64,000 bases of DNA from Nostocoides sp. HKS02 (lineage in GTDB: Bacteria; Actinomycetota; Actinomycetes; Actinomycetales; Dermatophilaceae). The position numbers and the translations under genes were made by a program. The number at the start of each line of letters is the position of its first letter. Within the stretch, counting starts at the first letter, position 1. The stretch lies in NCBI RefSeq assembly GCF_009707485.1, contig NZ_CP046121.1:620001-684000 (forward strand), in the 5' to 3' direction. Under the pieces are notes generated by a model, which saw nothing but the letters and a program-made list of their open reading frames with translations, was not told the DNA's origin and ran no database searches. Shown here piece after piece: positions 46,301 through 55,982 of the stretch.

Positions 46301-46420
46301 GGCGTCAGCCGCATCCTCGGCGGGGAGCCCGGCAGTGGAACCGACCTCGCCGACCGCTACCGCAAGGTGGCCCGTCGGGCCCGGGCCGTCACCGAGGCCG
46401 TGTTCTACGGCACCGCCTGA
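43376..46420 (+). CDS. glnE: Glutamine synthetase adenylyltransferase/adenylyl-removing enzyme
   Basis: A 1,014-residue bifunctional regulator that adds or removes AMP from glutamine synthetase. Both halves carry a nucleotidyltransferase site: GMGKTGGRELNYVSDVDVIF near residue 225 (adenylyl removal) and GMGRLGGGEVGYSSDADVLF near 730 (adenylylation). Each is followed by PEGKNGPLVR and GRGGLSDVEWTVQLLQ-type blocks and a helical GlnE-C domain. GTG 43376 is preferred to ATG 43379 because the leaderless -10 fits it. Next to glnA2, whose product lacks the target tyrosine, so its target is probably GlnA1 elsewhere. Confidence 0.95.
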   Translation: MMSGRAVSQTATLARLGFADPPRAAQLLADPALAGLVDPLDDVFSDGLPDALGVVADPDLALLSLVRLMESLRASAPKRRDLEPGSGPQVAGLIAALRHAGPARDRLLAVLGASTALGDHLVAHPEHWSAVVEAEPLTPEERVRELVAAVAAPGEHTAYDALRIGYRRQLLGIAALDLTTADPVSAVPEAAAALADLAEAALEAALEIARAEVGPQAELCEFAVIGMGKTGGRELNYVSDVDVIFVAEPRAGVEEADAIAAATALATHLMRACSTSTGQGTLWPVDAALRPEGKNGPLVRTIDSHRTYYQRWAKTWEFQALLKARPVAGDRALGQAYLDAVGPMVWQAASRENFVEDVQAMRRRVEQHVPPAEADRQLKLGPGGLRDVEFSVQLLQLVHGRSDDSLRSGTTLEALDALARAGYVGREDAATLDASYRLLRTLEHRIQLFRLRRTHLMPTAESDLRRLGRALGHRSDAASAVVAQWQQQAREVRRIHERLFYRPLLAAVARLSSSDARLAPEAARDRLAALGFRDPAGAIRHLEALTAGVSRRAAIQRTLLPVMLGWFADEADPDGGLLAFRKVSEDLGSTHWYLRLLRDEGSAAERLAHTLARSRYAADLLMGAPDSVAMLGDTTGLTPQSRTDLVKRMTAAASRQDDPDRAVRAARSIRRQELFRIAVADLSGTLDLLGVGTALTDLTAALVDTALGIAVRTVEQRLGAPLATRVLVVGMGRLGGGEVGYSSDADVLFVHDPLDDPDRGADEGAAQDQALDVVQELRRLLGSAGPDPTLGLDADLRPEGKNGPLVRSLASYRAYYERWSLTWESQALLRATPIAGDEGLGHRFEELIDPLRWPAQGLTPGEVREIRTLKARMEAERLPRGADPKAHFKLGRGGLSDVEWTVQLLQMEHAHAVPALRTTATLPALEAAVDAGVITTEHAEALRESWVLASRLRNAAVLLRGRPVDSVPSDLRIADGVSRILGGEPGSGTDLADRYRKVARRARAVTEAVFYGTA

Positions 46421-46528
46421 CGCCACCGCCTGACGGCGCCACCGAACCGGCGGACGCGTCTGCCGACGCTGCCGCGCGAGCCGGTTTCGGGACCTGAGAC
46501 CGGCACCGGGTCGTCTCCGGGCTCAACC

Positions 46529-46534
46529 TAGACT
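46529..46534 (+). promoter_or_regulatory. -10 box of the his operon (leaderless)
   Basis: TAGACT ends 6 bases before ATG 46541. Confidence 0.55.
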
Positions 46535-46540
46535 TGCTCC

Positions 46541-47923
46541 ATGATGTCCACGATCGACCTGCGCGGACGGGTGCTGTCGGCCCGCGAGCTCCGCGGACTG
46601 CTGCCGCGGGCCGAGTTCGATGTCGCGGCGGCCGTCGAGACCGTCCGTCCGATCTGTGAAGACGTCAGGCATCGGGGCGCGAGCGCGCTCTACGAGCTGG
46701 GGGAGCGCTTCGACGGCGTGCGCCCGACCACCCTGCGCGTGCCGCGGTCCGTGCTCGAGGCCGCCCTCGCCGGGCTCGACCCGCAGGTCCGCGCGGCGCT
46801 CGAGGAGTCGGTGCGCCGGGCCCGTATCGTCCACGAGGAGCAGCGTCGCCACGACACCACGACGACGGTCGTGCCCGGTGGCGAGGTCACCGAGCGCTGG
46901 ATCCCCGTCGACCGGGTCGGCCTCTACGTCCCCGGCGGGCGGGCCGTCTATCCCTCCAGCGTCGTCATGAACGTCGTCCCGGCCCAGATCGCGGGCGTCG
47001 GCTCGCTCGCGGTGGCCAGCCCGCCCCAGCGCGAGAACACCGGCGAGTTCGCCGGCTACCCCCACCCGACCGTCCTCGCCGCGTGCGCGCTGCTCGGCGT
47101 CGACGAGGTGTATGCCGTGGGCGGCGCCCAGGCGGTCGCGGCCTTCGCGTTCGGCTTCGAGGACGACGGGGACAATGACGGGGCCACTGTCTGCGAGCCG
47201 GTGAGCCTGGTCACCGGCCCGGGCAACATCTATGTCGCCGCGGCCAAGCGCTACCTCAAGGGCGTCATCGGGATCGACGCCGAGGCGGGTCCCACCGAGA
47301 TCGCCATCCTCGCCGACGAGAGCGCCGAGGCCAGCCACGTGTCGGCCGACCTGATCTCCCAGGCCGAGCACGACCCGATGGCCGCGTCGGTCCTGATCAC
47401 CGACAGCCCACGCCTCGCCGATGCCGTCGCGGCCGACCTCGAGCAGCGCGTCGCCGCGACCAAGCACTCCGAGCGGGTGCGCGAGGCGTTGTCGGGCCGG
47501 CAGTCCGGGGTGGTGCTCGTCGACGACCTCGAGGCCGGGCTCGCCGTCGTCAACGCCTACGCGGCCGAGCACCTCGAGATCCAGACGCGCGACGCCGACG
47601 CCGTCGCGGCCCGGGTGCGCAACGCCGGCGCGATCTTCGTGGGGCCGCACGCTCCGGTCAGCTTGGGCGACTACGCCGCCGGGTCCAACCACGTCCTGCC
47701 GACGGGTGGCTGCGCCTGCCACAGCAGCGGGTTGTCCGTGCAGTCCTTCCTCCGCGGGGTCCACGTGGTCCGCTACACGCAGGCCGCGCTGCGCGAGGTC
47801 GCGCACCACGTCGTCACCCTGGCCCAGGCCGAGGACCTGCCCGCGCACGGCGAGGCGGTCCAGGTCCGCCTTGTTGACGGGTCCAGTGTTGACGGGTCCA
47901 GTGTTGACGGGTCCGGCGGATGA
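46541..47923 (+). CDS. hisD: Histidinol dehydrogenase
   Basis: A 460-residue zinc/NAD enzyme making histidine from histidinol in two oxidations. Seen: [62 protein letters not shown], the Zn/catalytic region [21 protein letters not shown] and [12 protein letters not shown]. Small unusual insertions are the acidic FEDDGDNDG and a C-terminal tail of three VDGSS-type repeats encoded by a 15-base tandem repeat. First gene of the his operon; its TGA overlaps ATG of hisC. Confidence 0.96.
   Translation: MMSTIDLRGRVLSARELRGLLPRAEFDVAAAVETVRPICEDVRHRGASALYELGERFDGVRPTTLRVPRSVLEAALAGLDPQVRAALEESVRRARIVHEEQRRHDTTTTVVPGGEVTERWIPVDRVGLYVPGGRAVYPSSVVMNVVPAQIAGVGSLAVASPPQRENTGEFAGYPHPTVLAACALLGVDEVYAVGGAQAVAAFAFGFEDDGDNDGATVCEPVSLVTGPGNIYVAAAKRYLKGVIGIDAEAGPTEIAILADESAEASHVSADLISQAEHDPMAASVLITDSPRLADAVAADLEQRVAATKHSERVREALSGRQSGVVLVDDLEAGLAVVNAYAAEHLEIQTRDADAVAARVRNAGAIFVGPHAPVSLGDYAAGSNHVLPTGGCACHSSGLSVQSFLRGVHVVRYTQAALREVAHHVVTLAQAEDLPAHGEAVQVRLVDGSSVDGSSVDGSGG
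47873..47917 (+). repeat. Three 15-base repeats at the 3' end of hisD
   Basis: GTTGACGGGTCCAGT twice and GTTGACGGGTCCGGC once, coding VDGSS-type repeats at the C-terminus, directly before the ATGA overlap with hisC. Confidence 0.9.
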
Positions 47924-49050
47924 CGGGCATCGAGCACCTGCTGCGGCCAGACCTGCGCGGCGCGACCGCCTACGGCGCGCCCCAGCTCGACGTGCCCGTG
48001 CGCCTCAACACCAACGAGAACTCCTACCCGGTCCCGCCCGAGGTTGCCGCCGACCTCACGGCCGCGGTCGCCGCGGTCGCCACCGACCTGAACCGCTACC
48101 CGGACCGGGAGTTCACGGACCTGCGGGCCGCGCTCGCGGCATACCTCACGGACACCTCGACCGACCACGCCGTGACGGTCGGCCCCGAGCAGGTCTGGGC
48201 GGGCAACGGCTCCAACGAGGTCCTCCAGCACCTGGTCCTCGCCTTCGGCGGGCCCGACCGCACCGCGTTGGGCTTCACGCCGGCCTACTCGATGCACCCG
48301 ATCATCAGCGGCTCGGTCGGCACGACCTGGGTCGACGGGCTGCGGGGGCAGGGCGGCACGGCGTTCGACCTCACGGCCGAGTCGGCCGTGGCCCAGGTGC
48401 GCGAGCACCGACCGCACCTGGTCTTCCTCTGCTCGCCGAACAACCCCACCGGCACCGCCCTTGACCTCGACGTGGTCGAGGCGGTGTATGCCGCGGCGGA
48501 ACGCGCCGTGGTCGTGGTGGATGAGGCCTACGCCGAGTTCGCCCGGCCGGGCACGCCGAGTGCGCTCACCCTCCTCGCCGGACGCCCGCGGCTGGTCGTC
48601 ACGCGCACGATGAGCAAGGCCTTTGCCTTCGCCGGCGGCCGGGTGGGCTACCTCGCCGCGGACCGCGCCCTCGTCGACGCGTTGCGCCTGGTGCGGCTGC
48701 CCTACCACCTGTCGTCGCCGACGCAGGCCATCGCGGTGGCGGCGCTGCGGCACGCCTCGACGCTGCTCGGCACGGTCGAGGTCATCAAGGCCCAGCGCGA
48801 CCGGATCGTCGAGCGGCTCGCCGAGCTCGGGTTGGACCCCGTGCCCAGCGACGCGAACTTCGTGCTCTTCGGGGGCCTCGCCGATGCCGCCCAGACCTGG
48901 CGCGACCTGCTGGACCGGGGAGTCCTGGTCCGCGACGTCGGCATTCCCCACTATCTTCGTGTCACGGCTGGCACCCCAGCCGAGACCGATGCCTTCCTCG
49001 GCGCCATGGCCGAGGTCGCGGCACGGGCCACGGACAGGAGCGCGTTGTGA
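47920..49050 (+). CDS. hisC: Histidinol-phosphate aminotransferase
   Basis: A 376-residue fold-type I PLP enzyme. [15 protein letters not shown] opens the substrate site; [56 protein letters not shown] and the PLP lysine in [18 protein letters not shown] follow. ATG 47920 overlaps the hisD stop; its own stop overlaps GTG of hisB. Confidence 0.95.
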   Translation: MTGIEHLLRPDLRGATAYGAPQLDVPVRLNTNENSYPVPPEVAADLTAAVAAVATDLNRYPDREFTDLRAALAAYLTDTSTDHAVTVGPEQVWAGNGSNEVLQHLVLAFGGPDRTALGFTPAYSMHPIISGSVGTTWVDGLRGQGGTAFDLTAESAVAQVREHRPHLVFLCSPNNPTGTALDLDVVEAVYAAAERAVVVVDEAYAEFARPGTPSALTLLAGRPRLVVTRTMSKAFAFAGGRVGYLAADRALVDALRLVRLPYHLSSPTQAIAVAALRHASTLLGTVEVIKAQRDRIVERLAELGLDPVPSDANFVLFGGLADAAQTWRDLLDRGVLVRDVGIPHYLRVTAGTPAETDAFLGAMAEVAARATDRSAL

Positions 49051-49661
49051 GCACAGGTGACCGCATCGTGTCGCTGAGCCGGTCGACCTCGGAGTCGAGC
49101 GTCGAGCTCGAGCTCAACCTCGACGGCAGCGGCGTCGCCGACATCGACACCGGCGTCCGCTTCTACGACCACATGCTCGCCTCCCTGGCCAAGCACGCGC
49201 TCCTCGACCTGCGCGTCAAGGCCACGGGTGATGTCGATGTCGACGCCCACCACACCGTCGAGGACGTCGCCATCGTGCTCGGCGACGCGCTGCGCGAGGC
49301 GCTCGGCGACAAGCGCGGCATCTCCCGCTTCGGCGACGCCACCGTGCCCCTCGACGAGGCGCTCGTGCAGGCCGTCGTCGATGTCGCCGGTCGGCCGTAC
49401 GTCGTCCACACCGGCGAGCCCGAGGGCCAGCAGTACGTCGTCATCGGCGGCACCTACGTCGGTTCGCTCACCCGCCACGTGTGGGAGTCCCTCGCCGGTC
49501 GCGCCGGCATCGCCCTGCACGTGCGCGTGCTCGCCGGTCGCGACCCGCACCACATCGTCGAGGCGCAGTTCAAGGCCGTGGCGCGGGCCCTGCGCGCCGC
49601 CGTGGCCCGCGACGAGCGCGTCCAGGGTGTCCCCAGCGCGAAGGGCAGCCTCTCCACGTGA
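49047..49661 (+). CDS. hisB: Imidazoleglycerol-phosphate dehydratase
   Basis: A 204-residue single-function IGPD (no phosphatase half). The two-manganese histidine motifs [15 protein letters not shown] and [35 protein letters not shown] and [19 protein letters not shown] are all present. GTG 49047 overlaps the hisC stop and its TGA overlaps GTG of the next gene. Confidence 0.95.
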   Translation: MSTGDRIVSLSRSTSESSVELELNLDGSGVADIDTGVRFYDHMLASLAKHALLDLRVKATGDVDVDAHHTVEDVAIVLGDALREALGDKRGISRFGDATVPLDEALVQAVVDVAGRPYVVHTGEPEGQQYVVIGGTYVGSLTRHVWESLAGRAGIALHVRVLAGRDPHHIVEAQFKAVARALRAAVARDERVQGVPSAKGSLST

Positions 49662-50281
49662 GCGTGCCGTGGCAGTCCGCGCGCGACGCGCGTGGGCTGC
49701 TCCTCGTGAGCGGCGACCCTGCTCGCGTCGCGGCCTGGGTGCGGCGCGGCCTGGTCGCCTGCCACGTCGTCCCCCTCGGCGGCTGGAGTGCTGTCGTTCC
49801 CGCCGAGCTGGCGAGCCGGGCGCGACCGCCGTACGACGACGCGGTCACCGTGCTCGCGTCCCGACCGGTCGCCGCACGTCTGCGCCCGGCGCTGGGGTTC
49901 TGGTCCCTGGACGGCCGGGCCGTGGCCACCGTCTCGCCGCGGGGTCTTCGCGCCGGCCAGCGGTGGCTGGTGTGGCAGCCCGGCGAGGGTCCCCTCGACA
50001 CCCCGGGGCTGGCGTTGGCTCGACCCGGCGACCTGGCGGCCGCGGCGGGCCGGCAGGTGTCGCGGGCCGAGGTCGCGGCGGTGGTCAGCCAGGCACGCGG
50101 CGACGCCGGGTCGATGCTCGTCCACCTCATGCAGGTGCTGGCCGTCCCCGGTGCCGACCTGCTCGACGGCCTGCCGGCCGGATCAGGGGACCCCGTCGAA
50201 CCGAGCGCCAAGGCGGTCGGGCGGTTCGAGTCCCGCGTCGCCGAGGAAGCGCGGCACCGAGCCGAGATGGAAGGTCTGTGA
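49658..50281 (+). CDS. Conserved-looking protein of unknown function within the his operon
   Basis: A 207-residue soluble protein that I do not recognise. It is tryptophan/proline/alanine-rich with beta-like stretches ([60 protein letters not shown]) and a helical C-terminal half ([40 protein letters not shown]). GTG 49658 overlaps the hisB TGA, and its stop is one base from ATG of hisH, so it is tightly cotranslated with histidine enzymes. A histidine-related or regulatory job is possible from context only. Confidence 0.7.
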   Translation: MSVPWQSARDARGLLLVSGDPARVAAWVRRGLVACHVVPLGGWSAVVPAELASRARPPYDDAVTVLASRPVAARLRPALGFWSLDGRAVATVSPRGLRAGQRWLVWQPGEGPLDTPGLALARPGDLAAAAGRQVSRAEVAAVVSQARGDAGSMLVHLMQVLAVPGADLLDGLPAGSGDPVEPSAKAVGRFESRVAEEARHRAEMEGL

Positions 50282-50282
50282 G

Positions 50283-50921
50283 ATGACCCGTGTGGTGGTG
50301 TTCGACTACGGCAGCGGCAACGTGCGCTCGGCGGTCCGTGCGCTCGAGCACGTCGGGGCGCAGGTCGAGCTCACGGCCGACCGGGCCGCGGCCCTGGCTG
50401 CGGACGGCCTGTTCGTGCCCGGAGTGGGCAACTTCCACGCGTGCCTGGCCGGCCTGCGTGCCGCGGGCGGCCCGCTCGTGATCGAGTACCGGCTCTCCGG
50501 GGGGCGGCCGGTGCTCGGGGTGTGCGTCGGCATGCAGGTGCTGTTCGACGGCTCCGACGAGCCGAGCGACCGTCCCCAGCAAGGTCTCGGCGAGTGGCCC
50601 GGCACGGTGGCCAGGCTGCACGCCGAGGTGGTGCCGCACATGGGCTGGGCGACTGTGCAGCCGGCGGCTGACACCCACCTGTTCGCGGGCGTGGAGTCCG
50701 AGCGGTTCTACTTCGTGCACTCGTATGCCGTGCAGGACTGGACCATGGAGCAGCCCACCGGCGTCTTCGCCGCCGTCGCCCCCAAGGTCACCTGGGCGGA
50801 GCACGGGGCACCCTTCGTGGCCGCCGTCGAGAACGGCCCGCTCTCCGCAACCCAGTTCCACCCCGAGAAGTCCGGCGACGCGGGCTTGGCCCTGCTCGAG
50901 AACTGGGTGAGGTCCCTGTGA
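50283..50921 (+). CDS. hisH: Imidazole glycerol phosphate synthase, glutaminase subunit
   Basis: A 212-residue class I glutamine amidotransferase that feeds ammonia to His[21 protein letters not shown] begins the fold; the nucleophile is in [18 protein letters not shown], and the His/Glu pair is in [21 protein letters not shown]. HisF is not in the window. ATG 50283 follows the preceding TGA by one base. Confidence 0.95.
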   Translation: MTRVVVFDYGSGNVRSAVRALEHVGAQVELTADRAAALAADGLFVPGVGNFHACLAGLRAAGGPLVIEYRLSGGRPVLGVCVGMQVLFDGSDEPSDRPQQGLGEWPGTVARLHAEVVPHMGWATVQPAADTHLFAGVESERFYFVHSYAVQDWTMEQPTGVFAAVAPKVTWAEHGAPFVAAVENGPLSATQFHPEKSGDAGLALLENWVRSL

Positions 50922-50994
50922 CCTCTCCCGGCCAGCCGCGACCCCTGACGACCGCCACCCCGTGAGCCCCCACGACCACCACCCTGGAGACCTG

Positions 50995-51732
50995 ATGACC
51001 GCGCCTGCCCGACTCGAACTCCTGCCTGCTGTCGACGTCCAGGACGGTCAGGCCGTCCAGCTCGTCCAGGGCGTGGCCGGCAGCGGGGGCCAGTTCGGCG
51101 ACCCGTGGACGGCCGCGCTGGCCTGGCAGGAGCAGGGCGCCGAGTGGCTGCACCTCGTCGACCTCGATGCGGCCTTCGGTCGGGGCTCCAACCGCGAGCT
51201 GCTGGCCAGCATCATCGGACGGCTGGACCTCAAGGTCGAGCTGAGCGGGGGTATCCGCGACGCCGAGTCGCTGCAGGCGGCGCTCGCCACCGGGTGCCGA
51301 CGCGTCAACCTCGGCACTGCGGCCCTGGAGGACCCGGACTGGACGGCCCGGGCCATCGCCGAGCACGGCGACCGGATCGCGGTGGGCCTGGACGTGCGCG
51401 GCACCACGCTGGCGGCCCGCGGCTGGACGCAGGAGGGCGGCGACCTCTGGGAGACGCTGGCCCGCCTCGACGCCGAGGGGTGCGCCCGCTACGTCGTCAC
51501 CGACGTGACCAAGGACGGCATGCTCAGGGGGCCCAACCTCGACCTGCTCCACGACGTCTGTGCGCGCACCGACCGCCCGGTGGTCGCCTCCGGCGGCGTC
51601 TCGACGCTGGAGGACATCGCCGCGATCCGCGAGCTCGTGGGCGAGGGCGTCGAGGGGGCGATCGTCGGCTCTGCGCTCTACCGCGGCGCCTTCACCCTGC
51701 CCGACGCGCTCGACGTGGCGGGCCGACCGTGA
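50995..51732 (+). CDS. priA: Bifunctional HisA/TrpF isomerase (PriA)
   Basis: A 245-residue TIM-barrel isomerase. In actinobacteria the same enzyme often serves histidine (ProFAR isomerase) and tryptophan (PRA isomerase). The barrel blocks are [86 protein letters not shown] and [16 protein letters not shown] 50995 is chosen with CTGGAG upstream. A 73-base gap separates it from hisH; its TGA overlaps GTG of the SseB-like gene. Confidence 0.93.
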   Translation: MTAPARLELLPAVDVQDGQAVQLVQGVAGSGGQFGDPWTAALAWQEQGAEWLHLVDLDAAFGRGSNRELLASIIGRLDLKVELSGGIRDAESLQAALATGCRRVNLGTAALEDPDWTARAIAEHGDRIAVGLDVRGTTLAARGWTQEGGDLWETLARLDAEGCARYVVTDVTKDGMLRGPNLDLLHDVCARTDRPVVASGGVSTLEDIAAIRELVGEGVEGAIVGSALYRGAFTLPDALDVAGRP

Positions 51733-52460
51733 GCGGGCACGCCGGCGCCAGCGACTCTGCCGGCATCCCGTTCAGCGGTCGCGGCCTGACCGGCACGGGC
51801 TTCGACGGTGACGCGGGCGACGCCGACCCGACGCTCGCCGTGGCACTCGCCAGTCCCGAGCTGGAAGGCGCCCTCCTCGACGCCGTGCAGCGGGCGCGCC
51901 TGCTCGTGCCGATCGTGGCCGAACCAGCCGAGGTCGACGACTCCGGCGCACTGACCGTCGAGAAGCAGACCGACCTGGCCGCCGTGACCCTGGTCGCGCC
52001 CGACGGCACTCGCGCGCTGCCGGTGTTCTCGTCGCTGGCCGCGCTGGCCGCGTGGGACCCCCAGGCCCGGCCGGTGCCCGTGACGGCGGCCAGGGCAGCG
52101 CAGGCCGCGGTGTCCGAGCGCTGCGACGTCATGGTGGTCGACCTGGCCGGCCCGCGCACGGTCGCGCTGCGCCCCAGCATGGTCTGGGCGCTCGCCCAGC
52201 AGCGGACGTGGCTCCCGGCCCACGAGGACCCCACGGTGGCCCGCGCAGTCGACGTCGCGGTCGCTGAGCAGCCGCACATCCTGGCGCACGAGCTCGGCCC
52301 GGGGGAGCCGGGCGAGGGTGTGCTCCGGGTCAGGTTGCAGCTCGCGCCGGGGCTCGACAGCGCGACGGTCCAGCAGGTCGCGACCGCCATCGGCGAGCGG
52401 CTCGCGACCGACGGCGAGATCCGCGCCCGCATCGACGGCCTGGCCTTCTCGATCACCTAG
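51729..52460 (+). CDS. SseB-family protein
   Basis: A 243-residue protein with the SseB N-terminal domain: [40 protein letters not shown] and [20 protein letters not shown], and a C-terminal domain ([20 protein letters not shown]). Its role in the his operon is unknown but the placement after priA is common in relatives. GTG 51729 overlaps the priA stop. Confidence 0.84.
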   Translation: MSGHAGASDSAGIPFSGRGLTGTGFDGDAGDADPTLAVALASPELEGALLDAVQRARLLVPIVAEPAEVDDSGALTVEKQTDLAAVTLVAPDGTRALPVFSSLAALAAWDPQARPVPVTAARAAQAAVSERCDVMVVDLAGPRTVALRPSMVWALAQQRTWLPAHEDPTVARAVDVAVAEQPHILAHELGPGEPGEGVLRVRLQLAPGLDSATVQQVATAIGERLATDGEIRARIDGLAFSIT

Positions 52461-52562
52461 AACCACCCGGGCTCCGTCCCGAGCACGGGTCAGGGTCGGC
52501 GGTGCCCTGTCACAGGTGAAATCCGTTTGGCTGGTGTCAGGGGTCGCTGCCACGATGGTCGG

Positions 52563-53790
52563 GTGCTCCTCGCCGGCTCCCGCTACCGCCGCCTCCTCAC
52601 CAGCGCCGCGCTGCGGCGGGCGCTGGTCCTGGGCTTCCTGGTGCGCATGCCGATCTTCGCCGGCGGGGTGGTGCTCACCCTCCATGTCGTGACCGCCCTG
52701 CACCGGTCGTATGCCGCGGCGGGCCTGGTCTCGGCCGCTGCCACCCTCGCCATCGCCGTGAGCGGCCCGTGGCGCGGGCGCCTGCTCGACCGGGTGGGGC
52801 TGCGCCGGGTGGTCGTGCCCTCGATCGTCGTCGGCGCGGGCTGCTGGTCGGTCGCGCCGTTCGTCGGCTACTGGTCGCTGCTGGCGCTGGCTGCGCTCGC
52901 CGGGCTTGTTCGTCATCCCGACCTTCTCCATCATCCGGCAGGCGGTCATCGCGGCGGTGCCCGCGGACGACCGGCGCACCGCGATCTCGCTCGACTCGGT
53001 GGCGGTCGAGCTCTCCTTCATGATCGGTCCCGCCGCCGCGGTGTGGGCCGCCACCACCTGGCCGACCCGGTGGGTGCTGTTCAGCATCGAGATGCTCGGG
53101 GTCGCCGCCGGCATCCTGCTGTGGATGGCCAACCCCGTGCTCCACGACGAGGCTGCCGAGCCGGTCGACGACGAGGGGGTGTCGGTGGGGTCGGCCACGG
53201 CGGTGCCGAGGTCGTCCTGGTTCCGCTCCGGGTTCCTGGCGGTGTGCCTCGCCTCGGCGGCGACCACGGTCGTGCTGGGCGGCACCGATCTCGGGATCGT
53301 CGCGGCCCTGCGCGACTTCGGGGCGCAGTCCTCGATCGGCTGGGTGCTCGCGGTGTGGGGGTTCGGGTCCCTGCTCGGGGGCCTGGTCTACGGCGGGCTC
53401 AAGCGGTCGATCTCGGCCTTCTGGCTGCTCGGCGCCCTTGCCGTGAGCACGGCGCCGATGGCGCTGGCGACCGGCGCCCCGCTGCTCGCGGTGCTGTCGT
53501 TCGTCGCGGGGTTGCTCTGTGCGCCCACGATCACCGCGACGGTCGACCAGGTCAGCCGCGTCGTCCCGGCCTCCGCCCGCGGCGAGGCGATGGGCTGGCA
53601 CGGGTCGTTCATGACCGCGGGCATGGCGCTCGGAGCGCCGCTCGCGGGTTTCGCCATCGACCACCTCGGCTGGGGGGCCGGGTTCGTGCTGGTCGCGGCG
53701 GTTGGCCTGGCGGTCGCCGTGGCCGGCGTGGGCGCCACCACGTCGAGGCGTCGGGTCGCCACCCGGCGCGCGGACGCCGCCCTGTCCTGA
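52563..53790 (+). CDS. MFS transporter, one frameshift as read
   Basis: About 408 residues with 12 helices. The N-terminal part (RALVLGFLVRMPIFAGGVVL) and the A-loop motif GPWRGRLLDRVGLRRVVVPS are in one frame to 52905. The rest (FVIPTFSIIRQAVIAAVP; SIGWVLAVWGFGSLLGGLVY) is in the next. The break is at GGCTTGTTCG (52903-52912), where GGCTGTTCG restores frame. The substrate is unknown. GTG 52563 is used. Confidence 0.82.
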
Positions 53791-53801
53791 GCTCAGCGAC
53801 G

Positions 53802-53853
53802 CCGAGCCTCAGACGACCGAGCCCCAGACCACCGAGCCTCAGACGACCGAGCC
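53802..53853. repeat. Three 15-base repeats over the DUF1844 stop codon
   Basis: On the minus strand GGCTCGGTCGTCTGA, GGCTCGGTGGTCTGG and GGCTCGGTCGTCTGA follow each other, so the gene's last four codons and stop are repeated behind it. Confidence 0.8.
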
Positions 53854-54274
53854 GGTCAGCTTCTCGCCGGGTCCCTGACCCGGCGCGTCGGGGATGACCG
53901 AAGCCTCACGGAAGGCCAGCTGCAGCGACTTCAGGCCGTCCCGCAGGGGGAGCGGCGTGCTGGCTGCCGAGGTCGGGCGCGGAGGCCGTGACCAGCCCGG
54001 CGAGCGCCGTGATGAGCCGGCGCGCCTCGTCGAGATCGAGGTGCTCCGCGGCATCCGGCCCGTCGGCAAGACCGCACTTGACGGCGGCGGCGCTCATCAG
54101 GTGGATCGCCGCGGTGGTGATCACCTCGACGGCGGGCACCTCGGCGATGTCGCGGGTCGCCTGCGCCGTCGGGTCCACGGATGGGTCCACCGATGGGTCC
54201 ACGGATGGGTCCACGGATGGGTCCAGCGGCTGGCCAGCAACGGCGTGGTCGGGATTGGGAGTTTCGGTGCTCAC
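53839..54274 (-). CDS. DUF1844 family protein, one frameshift as read
   Basis: About 144 residues. The DUF1844 core is DIAEVPAVEVITTAAIHLMS, AAAVKCGLADGPDAAEHLDL and DEARRLITALAGLV. The C-terminus LRDGLKSLQLAFREASVIPD is in another frame: the run 53946-53950 (five bases) needs one base fewer. The N-terminus is a five-unit DPSV repeat from a 12-base tandem array. The gene lies upstream of and divergent from infC, the usual actinobacterial neighbour. GTG 54274 is used. Confidence 0.8.
54171..54230. repeat. Five 12-base repeats inside the DUF1844 gene
   Basis: GGGTCCACGGAT-type units in tandem encode DPSV repeats on the minus strand near the protein's N-terminus. Confidence 0.9.
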
Positions 54275-54483
54275 GCTGGTAGCCTTGCAGATCGACCGGC
54301 CGTGCCCACCGTCGGGTGACCTGAGAGGGTGACCCAGCATCGGGCCCGGTGTGCAAGTGAAGCAGCACCTGCTTCCACCCGCGTCGACCAGCTGGTCGCC
54401 GGGTTCTGTGGTCACCGAGGCGGTGCCGCGGGCGTGAGCTCGGCGGTATCCATCACCTCGGTGTCTCCGGCATGGATCAGGTG

Positions 54484-54524
54484 AGGCTTCCCGCGCAACG
54501 GCAGCGGGGAGCCTTTCTTCGTTT
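54484..54524 (+). terminator. Attenuator-like terminator in the infC leader
   Basis: AGGCTTCCCGC (54484-54494) pairs with GCGGGGAGCCT (54504-54514), 11 pairs with one T-G, 9-base loop, followed by TTTCTTCGTTT. It lies 40 bases before infC and is not behind any plus-strand gene, so it is best explained as a leader attenuator. The leader 54275-54483 is about 210 bases. Confidence 0.75.
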
Positions 54525-54563
54525 GCAGCGGCTGGCGGACAGACCTAGCAGAGGAGCACCAAC

Positions 54564-55196
54564 ATCAGCGAGCCTCGCATCAACGACCGCATTCGGGTCC
54601 CCGAAGTGCGGTTGGTTGGCCCCAACGGAGAACAGGTCGGCATCGTTCGCGTCGAAGACGCGTTGCGGCTCGCCGCCGAGGCAGACCTCGACCTCGTCGA
54701 GGTCGCCCCGATGGCCAAGCCTCCGGTCGCCAAGCTCATGGACTTCGGCAAGTTCAAGTACGAAGCAGCACTGAAGGCGCGGGAAGCCCGCAAGAACCAG
54801 GTCAACACGGTCATCAAGGAGATCAAGCTCCGCCCGAAGATCGACCCGCACGACTACGGCACCAAGAAGGGCCACGTCGAGCGGTTCCTCAAGGGTGGCG
54901 ACAAGGTCAAGGTGACGATCATGTTCCGTGGCCGCGAGCAGTCGCGTCCCGAGCTGGGTTACCGCCTCCTGCAGCGCCTCGCCGAGGACGTCATCGAGCT
55001 CGGCACGGTCGAGTCGGCGCCCAAGCAGGACGGCCGCAACATGATCATGGTGCTCGCTCCGACGAAGAAGAAGTCCGAGGCGATGGCCGAGCAACGCCGC
55101 GCGCGCACCGTGGACACCTCCACGGCGGGCACCAGCGACGACAGCGCGGCCACCCCGGCGCCTGCCGAGGCGCCCCTCGAGACCGCCGCCGAGTAG
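54564..55196 (+). CDS. infC: Translation initiation factor IF-3
   Basis: A 210-residue IF-3. [20 protein letters not shown] and [20 protein letters not shown] form the N-domain; [20 protein letters not shown] is the linker; [20 protein letters not shown] and [19 protein letters not shown] form the C-domain; the acidic/alanine tail is typical. The start is ATC 54564: GAGGAG lies 7 bases upstream, conserved sequence begins immediately, and an in-frame TAG is at 54546. Non-standard starts on infC (AUU in E. coli) make it self-regulating. GTG 54606 would delete 14 conserved residues. Confidence 0.93.
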   Translation: MSEPRINDRIRVPEVRLVGPNGEQVGIVRVEDALRLAAEADLDLVEVAPMAKPPVAKLMDFGKFKYEAALKAREARKNQVNTVIKEIKLRPKIDPHDYGTKKGHVERFLKGGDKVKVTIMFRGREQSRPELGYRLLQRLAEDVIELGTVESAPKQDGRNMIMVLAPTKKKSEAMAEQRRARTVDTSTAGTSDDSAATPAPAEAPLETAAE

Positions 55197-55282
55197 AGCC
55201 AGTAGAGCCCCCCGACCCACCCGCACTTTCCCACAGCAGTTTGCCCAACAGCAGTCACCCAACAGCGAGGAGATCGGCAGCC

Positions 55283-55477
55283 ATGCCGAAGATGAAGACG
55301 CACTCTGGTGCGAAGAAGCGCTTCCGGATCACCGGCAAGGGCAAGGTCATGCGCGAGCAGGCCGGCGGTCGCCACCTGCTCGAGCACAAGTCCTCGCGCT
55401 ACACCCGCTCCATCGCGGGCGACGTCGAGGTCTCCAAGCCGGACGCCAAGAAGGTCAAGAAGCTCCTCGGCCGCTGA
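55283..55477 (+). CDS. rpmI: 50S ribosomal protein L35
   Basis: A 64-residue basic protein, [20 protein letters not shown], with the middle ...[18 protein letters not shown] and end KKVKKLLGR typical of L35. GAGGAGATCGGCAGCC precedes ATG 55283. Middle gene of infC-rpmI-rplT. Confidence 0.97.
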   Translation: MPKMKTHSGAKKRFRITGKGKVMREQAGGRHLLEHKSSRYTRSIAGDVEVSKPDAKKVKKLLGR

Positions 55478-55554
55478 GCCGAGCCCCACCACCTGCACAA
55501 CCGGGCTCACCAACCAGCAGCCTCGGAAGCATTGAGACTTGAAGGAGAACTCAC

Positions 55555-55932
55555 GTGGCACGCGTGAAGCGGGCAGTCAACGCCCAGAAGAAGCGCCGGG
55601 TCGTCCTCGAGCGCGCCAGCGGTTACCGCGGGCAGCGTTCGCGGCTCTACCGCAAGGCCAAGGAGCAGGTTACCCACAGCCTCGGTTACGCCTACCGTGA
55701 CCGTCGCGCGAAGAAGGGCGACTTCCGTCGCCTGTGGATCCAGCGCATCAACGCTGGCGCCCGCGCCAACGGCATGACCTACAACCGGTTCATCCAGGGC
55801 CTGAAGGCCGCGGAGATCGAGGTCGACCGCCGCATGCTGGCCGAGCTGGCCGTCTCCGACGAGGCCGCGTTCACCGCGCTCGTCGAGATCGCCCGCGCCA
55901 ACGTGCCGGCGACCGCCGACGCCAGCGCCTGA
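55555..55932 (+). CDS. rplT: 50S ribosomal protein L20
   Basis: A 125-residue protein with the L20 pattern [57 protein letters not shown] and [23 protein letters not shown] 55555 with GAAGGAG 8 bases upstream. L20 controls infC-rpmI-rplT leaders in Firmicutes; whether it does here is unknown. Confidence 0.97.
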   Translation: MARVKRAVNAQKKRRVVLERASGYRGQRSRLYRKAKEQVTHSLGYAYRDRRAKKGDFRRLWIQRINAGARANGMTYNRFIQGLKAAEIEVDRRMLAELAVSDEAAFTALVEIARANVPATADASA

Positions 55933-55982
55933 GCCCTACTCAGAACACCTCTGAGCACACCACCGAGCGCCGGGACGTGCCC

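Noticed and set aside
43229..46426. A 1,065-codon open frame on the minus strand
   Set aside because: It is antisense to glnE, low in complexity (G/R/A/P/V-rich) and has no domain; a high-GC shadow frame.
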